A stretch of DNA of 64,000 nt, taken from positions 1 to 64,000 of the forward strand of contig JAIPMN010000695.1 in NCBI GenBank assembly GCA_020650975.1. The letters are read 5' to 3'. Below, piece by piece: positions 25,371 to 37,035 of this stretch (within the stretch, counting starts at the first letter, position 1; each line of letters starts with the position of its first letter). The stretch is from Apostichopus californicus (lineage: Eukaryota > Echinodermata > Holothuroidea > Aspidochirotida > Stichopodidae). The translations under genes and the position numbers were made by a program. Under the pieces are notes generated by a model. The model saw nothing but the letters and a program-made list of their open reading frames with translations, was not told where the DNA came from and ran no database searches.

Positions 25371-26509
25371 TGTGACTTGCAGTACTAATGAACTCTATCT
25401 GTAGCCTTAAACCTTCTTTTCAATATATTATTTGTAGACTGTTAATTTAAATGGTTAGGAAATTTTAAGAGTTCCTGTCCAAAGCTTCATTAGCTTACGT
25501 ATCATCACAAATGCTATAGCTATATCCGAACTTTAATTCTTCTTTGCGAGACTGATAAACATCGTGACAACTTTGGATGGCTCAGTTGTTTATATCACAG
25601 GACTCAAAACTCCTGTGGTTGAATGGATCGAATCTTATCCTTAAAACAAACCTTCCTCTACTCTTTCAAACTTTGTGTATATGACCTTCTGAAAAGTAAG
25701 AACTTAAATCTCTTTTCTCCATCTCTGACTCACTGAAGAAGTTTTACCAGGTTAGTCAATGATTTCAGGGCTTAAATCTTTTCTTTTTACCCATCAAATG
25801 GCCAAGTGTAAAGGACCTAACAAAGTCGGGACTTAGAATCGCCCATTGTCAAATTTTAAATCATCTTCACGCTTGGGGAATTCTATTATCCGAGACATTT
25901 TAGCAGAAAACAAGTCTCAATCCTGAGTCTTTGATGAATAACCTGTACTCAAAGGAGAAATCATAAACCATGGGTCTGTCCTTTCTGAAAAGATCTTAAA
26001 GTGAATCACTTTGCCTCAGGATAGATGTAACAGTTGGATCCCAGTAGATTCCTTTTCTCAAAGGCACACTCAAAGAGTATTAATTCTAGGTATCTTTAAT
26101 ACCAGAGGCAAAAAGAATGGAAGAGGACTATAAAAGAGTTAAGGAAACCAGGAGCAATACTCAATGGATACCTCTGTTCAAGATGGATAAAGACTGAAAA
26201 CCAATAAACTCATAGCAAGGTGTAATTCTGGTCAACTGAGAAGAACTAACATTTCTATATCCTTAAAGATACCAAAACCACTGTACATGAGCACTAGTTC
26301 ACAACAGAGACAGATCAAGTAACTAAATTTGTTGTATAAATGTTGTTGTTGTTGTTGTTTCTGTTTTAATAGCCACTGATTGCATAACCAGGAGGGAAGG
26401 ATTGGAGGGAGGGTGACTAGGCATACATATTTACTTAAGTGATAAATGTGATTACTCTTTCCTATCCTACCCCTCTTAATCCCCCCCCCCCCACCCGTAT
26501 CTTCTGCAC

Positions 26510-27005
26510 ATCCAACATTGTCTTTTTCACATCCCACCATTGTCTTTTTCACACCCACCATTTTCTTATTCACATCCACCATTGTCTTATTCACATCCAC
26601 CATTGTCTTTCTCACATCCACCATTGTTTTTTATACACCCACCATTGTCTTTTTCACATTCCACCATTGTCTTATTCACATCCACCATTGTCTTATTCTT
26701 ATCCACCATTGTTTTTTATACACCCACAATTGTCTTATTGACATCCACCATTGTTTTATTCACATCCACCATTGTCTTTTTCACATCCACCATTGTCTTA
26801 TTCACATTCCACCATTGTCTTTTTCACATACACCATGGTCTATTTCACATCCCACCATTGTCTTTTTCACATTCCACCACTGTCTTTCTCACACCCACCA
26901 TTGTCTTTTTCACACCCACCATTGCCTTTCTCACACCCACCATTGTCTTTTTCACATCCACCATTGTCTTTTTCACATCCTACCATAGTCTTTTTCATAC
27001 CCAAT
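26510..27005. repeat. 21-22-bp minisatellite (about 23 units)
   Basis: Unit close to tccaccattgtctttttcac, repeated about 23 times with 21- and 22-bp variants. Because 21 is divisible by three, long open frames of up to about 156 codons appear in several frames on both strands, encoding His/Ser/Phe repeats or MVGCEKDN-like repeats. These are repeat artefacts. The array is preceded by a C-run at about 26481-26492. Confidence 0.95.
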
Positions 27006-27062
27006 GACCAATAACAGCAGATAGATATTAACCCTACCAGTTTCCTACCACTGGTGTCGGAC

Positions 27063-27483
27063 ATACCTGTTCCTACAATAGAATAGTTAATGGTCTATTG
27101 TCTTGTATCAATGTCAAGACCCCCTCACACATATATTTACAACATGAGGATCTCTTGTCAATGTTATCTTGTCCCATCCACACACCCACGTGGGCACATG
27201 TCAAACAATTGGTCCCCCCAGTGCTACTACAGTGCACCACTTCTGTGCATCCTTTAGGGGACATCTCATTGGGTGCAGCCAGCACTCCAAAACACAAGAC
27301 TATATTGACAAGTTACCTTATAGGTCCCTATTTATATACCTGGATGAACAGACACAACTGAGAGTTAGTGCCTTGCCCAGGGACAAGACGTCGGGATCTA
27401 GCGATGTATTAAGACTGTGATCCTCAGATCACGACCCCCATTGCCTTTTAAAGCAACCGCTTAACCCCAATGCTCTCCACTAT
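27063..27483 (-). mobile_element. SINE-like, possibly tRNA-derived element
   Basis: Read on the minus strand, it begins near gtggagagcattggggttaa, with degenerate A-box-like and B-box-like words (gcggttgc; ggtcgtgatctgagg). It continues into gacgtcttgtccctgggcaa and a non-coding body. The cttgtccctgggcaaggcac word is typical of SINE bodies in marine invertebrates (family memory). Ends and target duplication were not resolved. Confidence 0.5.
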
Positions 27484-30400
27484 TAGACTAAAGCATCGAT
27501 ACTTGTTGGGAAAATATTGACATGTCTTACTTTTCACGACAGTATGAAATTGCACCAAGACACACAATTTTTAATTTGCAATAAGGGAGAAGCAACACTT
27601 CTAATTATACAAGAAGCTAATTATTAACATCTGTAAGCAAACAAGCCCAACCGACAGGCTCACGCCATGCACGGACAGAGCAAATTCAAGAGCTCTTCGA
27701 AAAGGGAGAACCGACTAGAAACTAACGTGTACATACATGACACATGTGCAATGAAAACGGACGTTTTGTATCAACAAAATATGATTAATGAATATTTCGT
27801 ACCTTTTAGACAGGAAAATCCTCAAAGAGTCCAGGGCCATTTTGATCCAAATTCATTAGAAAGGAGTAAGTTTTTATAAAGAACACAAGTTTGCATGTAT
27901 ATCTACTTAAAGATGGCTTTCCAAGGCTAGATCGGTTGATGACTGTGAGGCTTGTGTAATGTCACTGCACTGATCACAGGAGTGAAGATAATTACTTGGA
28001 ATACTTGCTGGTATATATTTAACGCAAGCAGATGGAACTCGTACGATGCTACATAGGGCTCACATGACCACTTTTGTTATAGTTTCAAATATGGCAGCTA
28101 CATCTTCTTGATATGAGCCATGATTCAAGTACAATCTTCCAAACCCTTTCAATTCCATTTGGCAACGTTTCAATCAAAATTGCAAAATTTAAAGGAGGTG
28201 TATGAGCTTTAATGTTTAGTAGCCTTGCTAGCAATAGGACACCAATGGGAAGGTATTGATTTACATAAGATCTGGGTCCAGTGAATATATATATATCTAG
28301 TACTGATTCTGAATCTGCTGTGCAAGATCAAGGTCCAATCTCTTAAATGTCTAGTAAATTCTCCTAAATTTCTCCCCATGCCAGACTCTTATTCATCCAT
28401 ACCTGTATGGTCACACAGGCAGTTTTAGTTTTCAGTCATGGCCTTAGATCTCTGCTAGAACTCTTGAATTCACACAGGAAACTTCCAGTAACAACTAGCA
28501 CACACCTACTTGGGTATAAAACCTTATGCTGTCAAAAACAGGGGAACAACGAAAACTCAGACCCAGAACCCGATATTTGCTGGTCCTTGCTTTATATCCC
28601 ACTGAAGAGATCTTGTAAGTCTTAGAGTGGTTTCAAGCAAATTGCCAAACATGTTTACTAGAAGCAGACAGGACCCAGATCATATTTACACTGTTCTCAT
28701 GAATCCTGAGAAGTTTTAATCCAAAATACTACTTTGATCCAGGTCTAAGTCAAACTGTATGTCTAAATACAACAGATTAAACCACTGCAAGGATTGATTA
28801 TAAGGGAGCCATAGGGGAACTCATTTGAACTGATGCCCTTGTTATGATTGTGAATGATCAACAAAATTTCTAACAAGCCTTCCTTTAAAAATTGTGACAG
28901 AGCAATAGGTAATTACGGTAGGATTAGGTAGGATTGCCATGTTTACTCCTATTTCTGTTCATCTGACCAAACAATACAATAACTTTTTCATCTGACACAT
29001 GACTCGAGTGCACCCTGATGTCAGACCCATTCTTATATTTTCATTCCATAAAAATGCAAGGTCCAACTGTATGGCTGCCTCCAGCATTATAGCAATTTAT
29101 AGGAGTTTAAACAATTTTTGATTGAGAATGTAATTTAATGGAAGGGCATATCAGACGTTTAAATGGAATCAGATGAAACATTCATCAACATCAATATGAC
29201 CAGAACATCAAATTTTTAAAATTATTTCAGACTTTTTTCCTCAACAGCTGATTTCTCAAAGCACGAAATTCGATTTGTTCTATTAATTGACCCACTTTCC
29301 ATGTACGTAGATCTAGCGAGCCATAAAGTCCGACATAGTTTTTAATCTATCCGTATATATCCATGTCATAGCTATTCTTACACTCAATTACATTTGATCC
29401 CGCTGGAATTCCAAGGAATGTTACGTGCCCACCAACGTAAAAAACGACATGAATCTCCTACGGGGCTTAGTACCAAACTTTAACGGAACGGCTCGATACA
29501 ACACCTTCTGTTCTATTTTTATTTGTTCGTGTAATTTGAGGGTTCAAGTGTTATTGAGACATTGCCTGATATATATTATAGACCACTCGGTCAGCTACAA
29601 ACTTAAAAGACGTACATTATATGGATATTTTTGCAATTTAGACAACATATATAATGTCCAGTATGTATCAAGGTGTTAATCTAACACATCTTGCCTGTGG
29701 ACACCAAACCAATATTGTCTAAAATAGGAAATATTCCCTCCCTGACCACCATCATCCCTCCCTCCCTACTTCAACCACTCCCTCCCCCACCACCTCCCCC
29801 ACCACCACCTCCCCCAGAATTTCTTTAGCTATTACAAATATTAAATGGCAATATTTAAGACCTCTAAAATGGACACAAATTCAGCAAATTTTGGTCTGTC
29901 CTTTCCTTTAATTTTTGTGTAATATGCAGCGTAGTATGGGACGCATGACCTATTGATCAAACTTATCAAGTGAATTTTGCTTCTGGCAACTATTAGATTA
30001 ATTTGTGTCTGTCTGGTCATGGACCTACGGTTGCCAGACTACACATATCAGACTTTCTTTTTCTGTTTGATCGAGAAGAGAATTAAACAAAAATCCTGAC
30101 AAGAATTATGAACAAAAACAAAAAGAGGGAAAATCCCTTAATAAATGATGAACTGTTTTTTTTAATCTGTAAAATTCCACTGTCTTGTCTTGTGTAAAAT
30201 GTCTGTTGTGCTAGTTTCCTAGGCAACAGACTTCATTGGGGCACCATCTTTGACTTCAACGTGTTCTACTATACAAGGCATTTATCATAAAAGACATCGT
30301 TGTAGTCATTTCATTAAAGTTTTGATCAAATCTGGGAAAGTCTTTACACTCATTGTTTAAATAAATGAGCCATTTTCAAATGATGTATTAGTATGACAGT

Positions 30401-31904
30401 TATACTTAAAACTACATCGAACCATTTGCTCTATTTTATTTTATATTCGTTGTCTCTGACACGACCATCATAATATGACACAAATGAATTATGTCAGTAA
30501 TTTATACGTTTGCAACGAACAGTTCAACCTTAAAGAGTGCACAAAGTCATATACAATTTTATATTCACATGTCATCAATACTGAAGAAATAACTACAAAA
30601 TGTGAAAATAATAAATTTAGATAATAATTGCACATAAATAACAACAATCAACCGTTGAAAAAAACAGGTTGTTGTGCTTTTCCTGCAAGTTTACAACCAT
30701 GCAACCCCACCACCAGCTTTCCATTCCTCCCCCCCCCCCCCAAAAAAAATAGTGTAGACATGCCAAACATTTAGCCAGAAAGATTCAATTCCTCGTGGGT
30801 CTATTCTAGGAAGATAAAGTACTGTTTATCACTAGCCATATCTGATATGTTTTTCCAAACTTTGCTCTGAAAACCAGAAAATAAATGGACAATTGATTTG
30901 GTTCGCTTCTCCTTAATAAATTAAGTGTTTGAACATCAAAAACACTACCCGAAGGGCTTATTGATTTGTCACTTAAAATGTGCTGTTTTTGAAATATTTT
31001 CTTCATATACTAAGTACTACTACAAAGTCTAAAGCAATTATAGGCCATTATTTCCCCAGATGTCTGGCAATTTATGTTCGATACAGTAGACAATGAGTCA
31101 TAGACAAAAGTACTACAACACTACAACAACATACAATGCCTTATAGCATTGTCAGAGTACTGCATACAAACTGCTTAATGGACCAGCCCTAAAATGACAG
31201 ATACTACATCCATCTTCTTGAAATGTAACAATTGGTGGCGCTCTCTCATAACTACAACTGGTGATCAAAATGGATGATGGCGCCCTTCACAATAGTCATA
31301 GAAACTGAGAATTCTACAAGTTCATGTAGAATTTTCAATGTAAATTGGTGAGTCTCCAAACAGTGTGGGGATGAGGGTAAGGGGGGGGGTGACCACCAGC
31401 ATAAAAGAAAAAGAACAAAGAACAAAGTAACAAAGTAAGAAAGAACACTAGGAGACACATTTTGTGTAAATCTTGACAAAACTATGAACTGTTTTCGAAT
31501 CAAAGCTTACTGACACAGAGAGACAGGACTTAAATTACACTTGTAATTAATTGAATTGCCTAATATGGGAAAAACAAATATGTCATTTATTGACAATTTT
31601 TTATTTTGGCATGAGCAAAAAAAACATCTGTTAGTAGTCCTGGACCGGCTCATCTGTCCACTTTAAGAAGCAAACAAAAAATAACAGCCAATTAAAGCAA
31701 AGGATATATTTTGTAGCTTTTTTGAGAATACAATGGTTTGCATCTCCACAATGCTGTTTCACGTTAACTTCTTGATATGCTGATTTTTTTTTATTCTAGC
31801 AAGTCCACTTGCTTAATTCTTTTATTTAAGTTTACTGATGTTCTAGAACCTCAAGGGAACTAAAAAAAAAATTAAAAAAAATTAAACATTTTTAACAGAC
31901 TTAC

Positions 31905-31971
31905 CTGTAACAGCAGTAGAAAGCGATGGCGACCCCAATCACCGCTAGGACTATACAACCTCCAACGATTA
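31905..31971 (-). CDS. NPDC1: NPDC1 exon: transmembrane helix
   Basis: A 67-nt exon (2 + 21 codons + 2) encoding IVGGCIVLAVIGVAIAFYCCY. It is preceded by a split Leu and followed by a split Arg. This is an uninterrupted hydrophobic stretch of about 20 residues with small-residue GG and two cysteines at the cytoplasmic edge, as expected for the single NPDC1 membrane span. The acceptor has a pyrimidine tract ending gatttttcag and the donor is ACAG/gtaagt. The AG at the exon end can join A of either the 15434-15506 exon or the candidate 20057-20227 exon, giving Arg in both cases. The cysteines beside the helix are possible palmitoylation sites (inference). Confidence 0.93.
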
Positions 31972-32699
31972 CTGAAAAATCAACAAGGAGAATTTCATTA
32001 ACAGTTGTGATCTAATTTGTGGTAGGTTAATCACCTGAAATACCTTTAGAAGAAAACGTCCACTCAAGAAAAAAGTGACTGAGCACGGTATATATATGGC
32101 AATACAAAAAGTAACAATATTTGATGGCTTCCAAAAAAATATTGAAAAAAGTCACAAAATTTGATGGTTTCACAAGAAAGAATTGAAAACTGCTGATCAA
32201 AAATGTGTTGAGACTAATATTCTGGGTAGAAAGGCAAGGACGGTGGGGGGGGGGGCGGGTTTACTCAAAAAATGACAGGCAACGATACTTATTACCAGTC
32301 TCCCAATTTACATAGTTACATAATCTTGTAATATAGAATACCACTATTTCTAATGAGCATGGCGCCCTCTAAGATCATGCAGCTGTCCCTATGTCTATTT
32401 CTACAATCATGATATTGGTAAATAGCACCCTCTATAAGTGATGTCATTTCCAGTTTATGCTGTGCTTCTGCAGGTACTAAGTCAAAGAATACACACTACG
32501 TGTCACACAGTTACTGTTTGTATGGTGGAATTACATGTATAAAACCAACCGACTGAGGGAAAAAAGGATAAGAGAGAGAGAGAGGGAAAAAACAAACAGA
32601 TGTTTGATAAAATGAATGCAATGCTAGACAATACAAGTAAAATGTAGGAATTAGCCATCAGAACTTTTCTGTGCCATACTTTTGATCTACAGTACTTCG

Positions 32700-32885
32700 A
32701 TGTGATATTGAGGAAAATATTCATCCAGTATCGCATCGTTAAGAGCTATGCACAATGGTCAAATTGCTATGCAAAATACAAAGATGTATAGCAATTTATT
32801 TTTACCCTGGAACAATAGAATTTTATAGAAGACCAAATTCAGGGCTTTCAAAACTACTACACAAAACTTGAAAACTATATTATTA
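32700..32885 (+). repeat. Interspersed repeat, second copy
   Basis: Ordered similarity to 16680-16855 (ttcatccagtatcgcatcg, acaaagatgtatagcaa, gaccaaattcagggcttt, aaaactactacacaaaact). It is in the same orientation and non-coding. Confidence 0.75.
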
Positions 32886-32973
32886 TCTGCTAATCCATCG
32901 ACTAAAATGCTCTCTTGCTATATACCCTCGACTACTTGGGCAAGTTGTGTCATTATGTTCCTCTCAAGTAATG

Positions 32974-33215
32974 GGATATGTATATATATATATGTATATA
33001 TGGGATATATTTATATATATATATACCACATATACATATATATATAAACATATCCCACATATACATATCTATATATAAATATATCCCATATATGAATATA
33101 TATATATATACATATCCTAAATCTACATATATATTTATATATATATATATTTATATATATATATATCCCATATATATATCCCATATATATATCCCATATA
33201 TATATATGGGACGTA
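32974..33215. repeat. AT-rich microsatellite with TATCCCATA insertions
   Basis: (AT)n interspersed with gggatat at the left edge and repeated atatatccc units to the right, ending in atatatatgggac. Opposite-strand GGGATAT and ATATCCC words make it strongly self-complementary. The Tyr/Ile-rich 90-codon frame across it is an artefact. Confidence 0.9.
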
Positions 33216-34217
33216 CTTGCACACAGTACTCACTCAACAAACTCTGTTAAAAGAGACTGGTTGTTTTGTCACACACATACGGTAACAACTAATCAAACTT
33301 GAAATGACAAATCGCCTGGTGACAACATCAGGGTACTTGTCCATTTCCTTCCTACATGTCCAAACATTGAAAACTTCCACATGCAACTTAAACAAATGTT
33401 TGATCAACCATATTCCTCCAACATTAATAAATATACATAGCGCAATGGTAATGTTTACAAACATGTATTTGGCTTACAATATGGTGGCAATTGATCACGA
33501 ATTGTAAAACCGATTGATCAAAACCTCGACAAGATCGAAATGGTTTTAGTTTTTCTTCTTCTTTTGCTTTCCCAGTCATGCTGAATACTTAATACTGATA
33601 AAGTTAGCAGTTTTTTCATTAAAACAACATTTGACCCCTTCTTTCTAGTAATATTTATAAAGTTCAAGCCCCACCACAAAAAAACATCCTATTAACAGAC
33701 CTGATTATTTCAAACCTTTACATATTCTCCTAAATTTATTTTTTATTTTATTAAGAAGAGAATTAAAATAAAGTTGACTGAAGGTTGATTGTACTACTTA
33801 AGTAGCCTAAGTTGCATTCTAGCATTCTCTGGCATTAATTATTAAATTATTTCAAAACACAAATGTTTTTTCTTGGGAAGAAAAGCATGATCATATTAAT
33901 ATAATACACTGAAAAGGTAACATTGGCCATCAAATAATGCGTAGGTGTATTTCTTAACATAGGCTCTGCATGTTGAATATATTCAAGTATCAGTTCTGCT
34001 CCTCTGAAAGTGATTCCCGTTGTAACCCTGACACGACGACCACTCGATACAATACACTCGTGACTTTCTTCCTTCCTACGGCATTTTACCCGAAGTAATT
34101 TAGTATGTGAAACAAAATTCAATGACCTTTCCTTGATTTGAGAATGGACGCTTGTAATAAGAAGTAGGTGAGAAAGGCGAGGGGTGAAATCTTCGATGAC
34201 GTTCCCCGCTGGGGAGC

Positions 34218-34254
34218 ATATTTCCTTCCGAGAGTATCAATCGGAAGGAAATAT
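34218..34254. promoter_or_regulatory. Perfect 14-bp inverted repeat with ETS-like cores
   Basis: atatttccttccga at 34218-34231 and tcggaaggaaatat at 34241-34254 are exact reverse complements around a 9-nt spacer. Each arm contains CGGAAGGAA, close to an ETS-factor core (CCGGAA). It could be an intronic enhancer site or a small hairpin; function is inferred only. Confidence 0.4.
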
Positions 34255-35557
34255 CTTTTCTTTTCTTTTTAACGTCGATTCATAAAAGAAAAGGAAAAGT
34301 CTGCTGCAATAATTGGTGGGGTTACGTGGCAAATTGTTCATATTTCTTTTTTATATTCCCAAAAGAATATGACGTGAATGAGAAAAGTATAAAAGCCCCA
34401 AGGAGGGAAGCGAGAGGAAACGGCTCGAAAGAGGGGTACATGAAGGGAATCGGTACACGCTGTTCTCGCCTTAAAAAGTGTTGGAGGTTAACTTCTGGCG
34501 ACCCTTGGGGTTATATGGCTGGTGCCAAGGGCTGAATTTATGGAGAAAATAGTAGATTCAAGAAATTAAATGTCCTTTCATAGATTGGATAAGTGGATGC
34601 TAATAAAGAAGATGAGAATAGCCAGGGTGGAATCTTCGATATTGCTGGCTAGGGTATATTGTCTATAATTGCTTACATTAACAGGAAAACTATGAAGATA
34701 CACCATCAAATACAAATATTTCAAAATTTATAAACACAGAATTTTCAATCTTGTTCTGTACTTTCATAGATAGGAAGAGATCAGAAGGTAAAATTTGAAG
34801 CCTAGAGGAAAGACACAAGGGGGTAGTATGGGTCAGAAAAGAGGGGTACATAGAGGGAACCACTGGTCTAAAAGACCTAAGGGTATCTGTATGGGACTAT
34901 ATGGGTCACGTGAGGTCAATAGCGAATTCCACCTCTGAATGTGCACGGTCTTTAAAAGAGGTAATTTGTAGGAAATAACCTCGGTGTTCCTGTATGGTCA
35001 ACAATGGTCTTAGCAAATTATTCCTAAGGATATTAGCTCTAAGAGGAAACTTGATTAGAAGGATGCTTGCAATGGAAAAAGGAAATCAAGTACAAGAGAG
35101 ATATTGAACTAGACCTGAATTGAGAATAGCCAGTTATTTTTCTATTCTTTTCCCTCTTCTGCCTGTGCTGTAGCCATGTGATGCTAAATTTGTAATTTGA
35201 TTCATATGTGACACACAATATTTTGTCAAAATACAGACCACTTCAAGAAGTATTTCTGTTCTTCCTTGGATGACTTATTCCTCCATTTACATATTATAAT
35301 TGGAAAGCCTTTTTCCCCCCTAATTCTTTTCATTAGGAAACAAACTTTTGTCTTGAAACCCGAGAGGGCAGTATTTCACATCTCCAATAAATTCATTTAA
35401 ATCTCTCCGTTTCCTTGTCTAAAGTTACCTTGAGCAACGAGCGGGAACACTTTGACTTACGTCGGACCGAACTGGATTTATTCATTCATGTCTGACATTT
35501 TTGTCATCCCTGATAATGGGCAGCTGAATTATATATAAGGGACCACAGACTATAGGC

Positions 35558-35627
35558 TATGCTAATGCTAAAAGGCTAGGCTAGGCTATGCTATGCTAGG
35601 CTATAGGCTAGGCTATGCTAAAAAGCC
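35558..35627. repeat. Short ggctatgctag tandem repeat
   Basis: Overlapping ggctatgct, aggctaggct and aggctatag words repeat for about 70 bp. It is an irregular minisatellite with a unit of about 5-10 bp. Confidence 0.8.
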
Positions 35628-36867
35628 TGCCTTTACTTTTTCCAAAAGTCTCACCTGAAATTTGACATATGAGTACACACAAATACAGTGCCCAAAGCCC
35701 TCACTACGAAATGGATGGGTATATTCAGACCTTAAGACTAGATTTTGAGGTGTATTTCTCTATAATCTTGACGAGCTAAATTAAGTTGATTAACCAGGCA
35801 AGTCAAACTGCTAGACTATTTAACACTAAGGAATGCCATATACACTTTTGTAAACAGAAGGAGATGAGCATATTGAGTAAAAGGGAAGTGACCGCATCTC
35901 TGTAGACCTATATGATACCATTGTTAATACATAATTTACATTGTCTGGTACTTGGCTGTACCTCGTACAGGTAACACCTTCTCTGCGACCGAACTGTCAG
36001 AGTCGTCTAAATTTCATTACGTCAAAGTCACGCATATCGACCAAATTCTCTTTCTGCGAATTCATTTCTCCGGCAGTAATTGAAACGTCCTTAATCCTCA
36101 TAGCGCTACAGAGATGGCAAGTCCTGTTATGAGGTTGGGTTCTGAGGCGATACATTAAAGCACTCTCCAGGTGTGACAAGGAAGGGATTGGGATTTTACG
36201 TCGCTCTTTCTGTGGAGTGATATCATTAGTGGAAGCTTTGGGAGGAAGCTGTCGGATCAAACCCGGAATCTCATTCGGATCCGGCTTTGAGACGGATTTA
36301 AAAATTTCAAGTATATAGGAATCTCAAAGAGATTACTGGAATCCATGATGAAATGAATCATAATACACAGGGTTTTTAAGTATTGTTTAGTCTGTGAGTG
36401 GAGTAGGAAGAGGCAGAACAAAGATAAAAGAGGAAGAAGAAGACTTGACAAAAACTGTCTCCACCTGACTGCTTGATATATTTTACAGGGATGAGCCTGG
36501 GGTAAAAAAAAATCACGGAACTTTGCAAAAATTGCGGTATAGGCTCCAGTTTGCATATGCAACAGTGTGTTAGGATAATAGTTTTTGTCCCCGAGGTAGA
36601 AAAGAAATCACAGATATTTCGCGAATTCACGGAAAAAGTTCATGCCTGATATTAACTAACCTAGGAGTATATTTTTTGGATAAAACAGATCTTCTAAAGG
36701 AACGAGAGGGAGATAAACAGAGAAAGAAAAAAATGAAATTTAACGTTCCTTCTGCTACATACACGAAATACATTTAGGGGCATGGAAGTGTACCTGTGAT
36801 CCACAAGTCTAGTATGGGAGATGTAAAGATATTAACTATAAGTTAAGTGCATGTGTTATATACTTAC

Positions 36868-37035
36868 GCATAAACTGCCATTCTTCCAAAACGATTTCGC
36901 CAGTGAAAGGTTTGGGATGTGACTCCTCGGTCTCCACCGCAGCGTTAGCTTCTTTGGTATCCAAAGCTACTGCGGATTTGTCCTCTTGGGAGGATCCCCC
37001 ATCCTTGCTGTCATCGGCTCCCGATGATGCTCCAT
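36868..37035 (-). CDS. NPDC1: NPDC1 exon: acidic Ser/Glu-rich extracellular stalk
   Basis: A 168-nt exon starting AT (phase 1) and ending ATG C before gtaagt. It encodes 55 full codons beginning GASSGADDSKDGGSSQEDK and ending GEIVLEEWQFM. The composition is low-complexity, rich in Asp, Glu, Ser and Ala, with no cysteine and no N-x-S/T site. This fits the poorly conserved extracellular linker that precedes the NPDC1 membrane helix. The terminal C joins TA of the next exon as a Leu codon and runs directly into the helix. The acceptor is tttattag, weaker than those of the neighbouring exons. Both junction phases agree with flanking exons, which is the main support, because the sequence itself is not a family signature. 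Confidence 0.9.

Larger units (their letters stand above)
15507..31904 (-). other. NPDC1 intron, 16.4 kb, hosting two candidate alternative exons
   Basis: Apart from the candidate exons at 20057-20227 and 25276-25370, no coding sequence was recognised. Contents include repeat blocks (15.6-16.3 kb; 16.68-16.86 kb), G-runs (17.70-17.73, 22.24-22.27, 22.59-22.63, 23.31-23.35, 23.43-23.46 kb), C-runs (17.96, 26.48, 29.74-29.82, 30.73 kb), a CpG-richer patch at 21540-21640, a (GTT)n run near 26340, the 26.5-27.0 kb minisatellite and the 27.06-27.48 kb SINE-like element. Confidence 0.75.
31972..36867 (-). other. NPDC1 intron, 4.9 kb
   Basis: No exon was recognised. It contains the second copy of the 16680-type repeat (32700-32885), the AT/CCCATAT microsatellite (32974-33215), a perfect 14-bp inverted repeat at 34218-34254 and a ctaggctatg repeat at 35558-35627. 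The 87- and 91-codon minus-strand frames at 35997-36260 and 33847-34122 are not recognised. Confidence 0.75.

Noticed and set aside
26232-27064. Open frames of 65-156 codons over the 26.5-27.0 kb array on both strands
   Set aside because: They follow from a stop-free 21-bp tandem unit. The same DNA is open in several frames and none has non-repeat coding sequence.
32978-33250. 90-codon Tyr/Ile-rich frame
   Set aside because: Direct translation of the AT/CCCATAT microsatellite.
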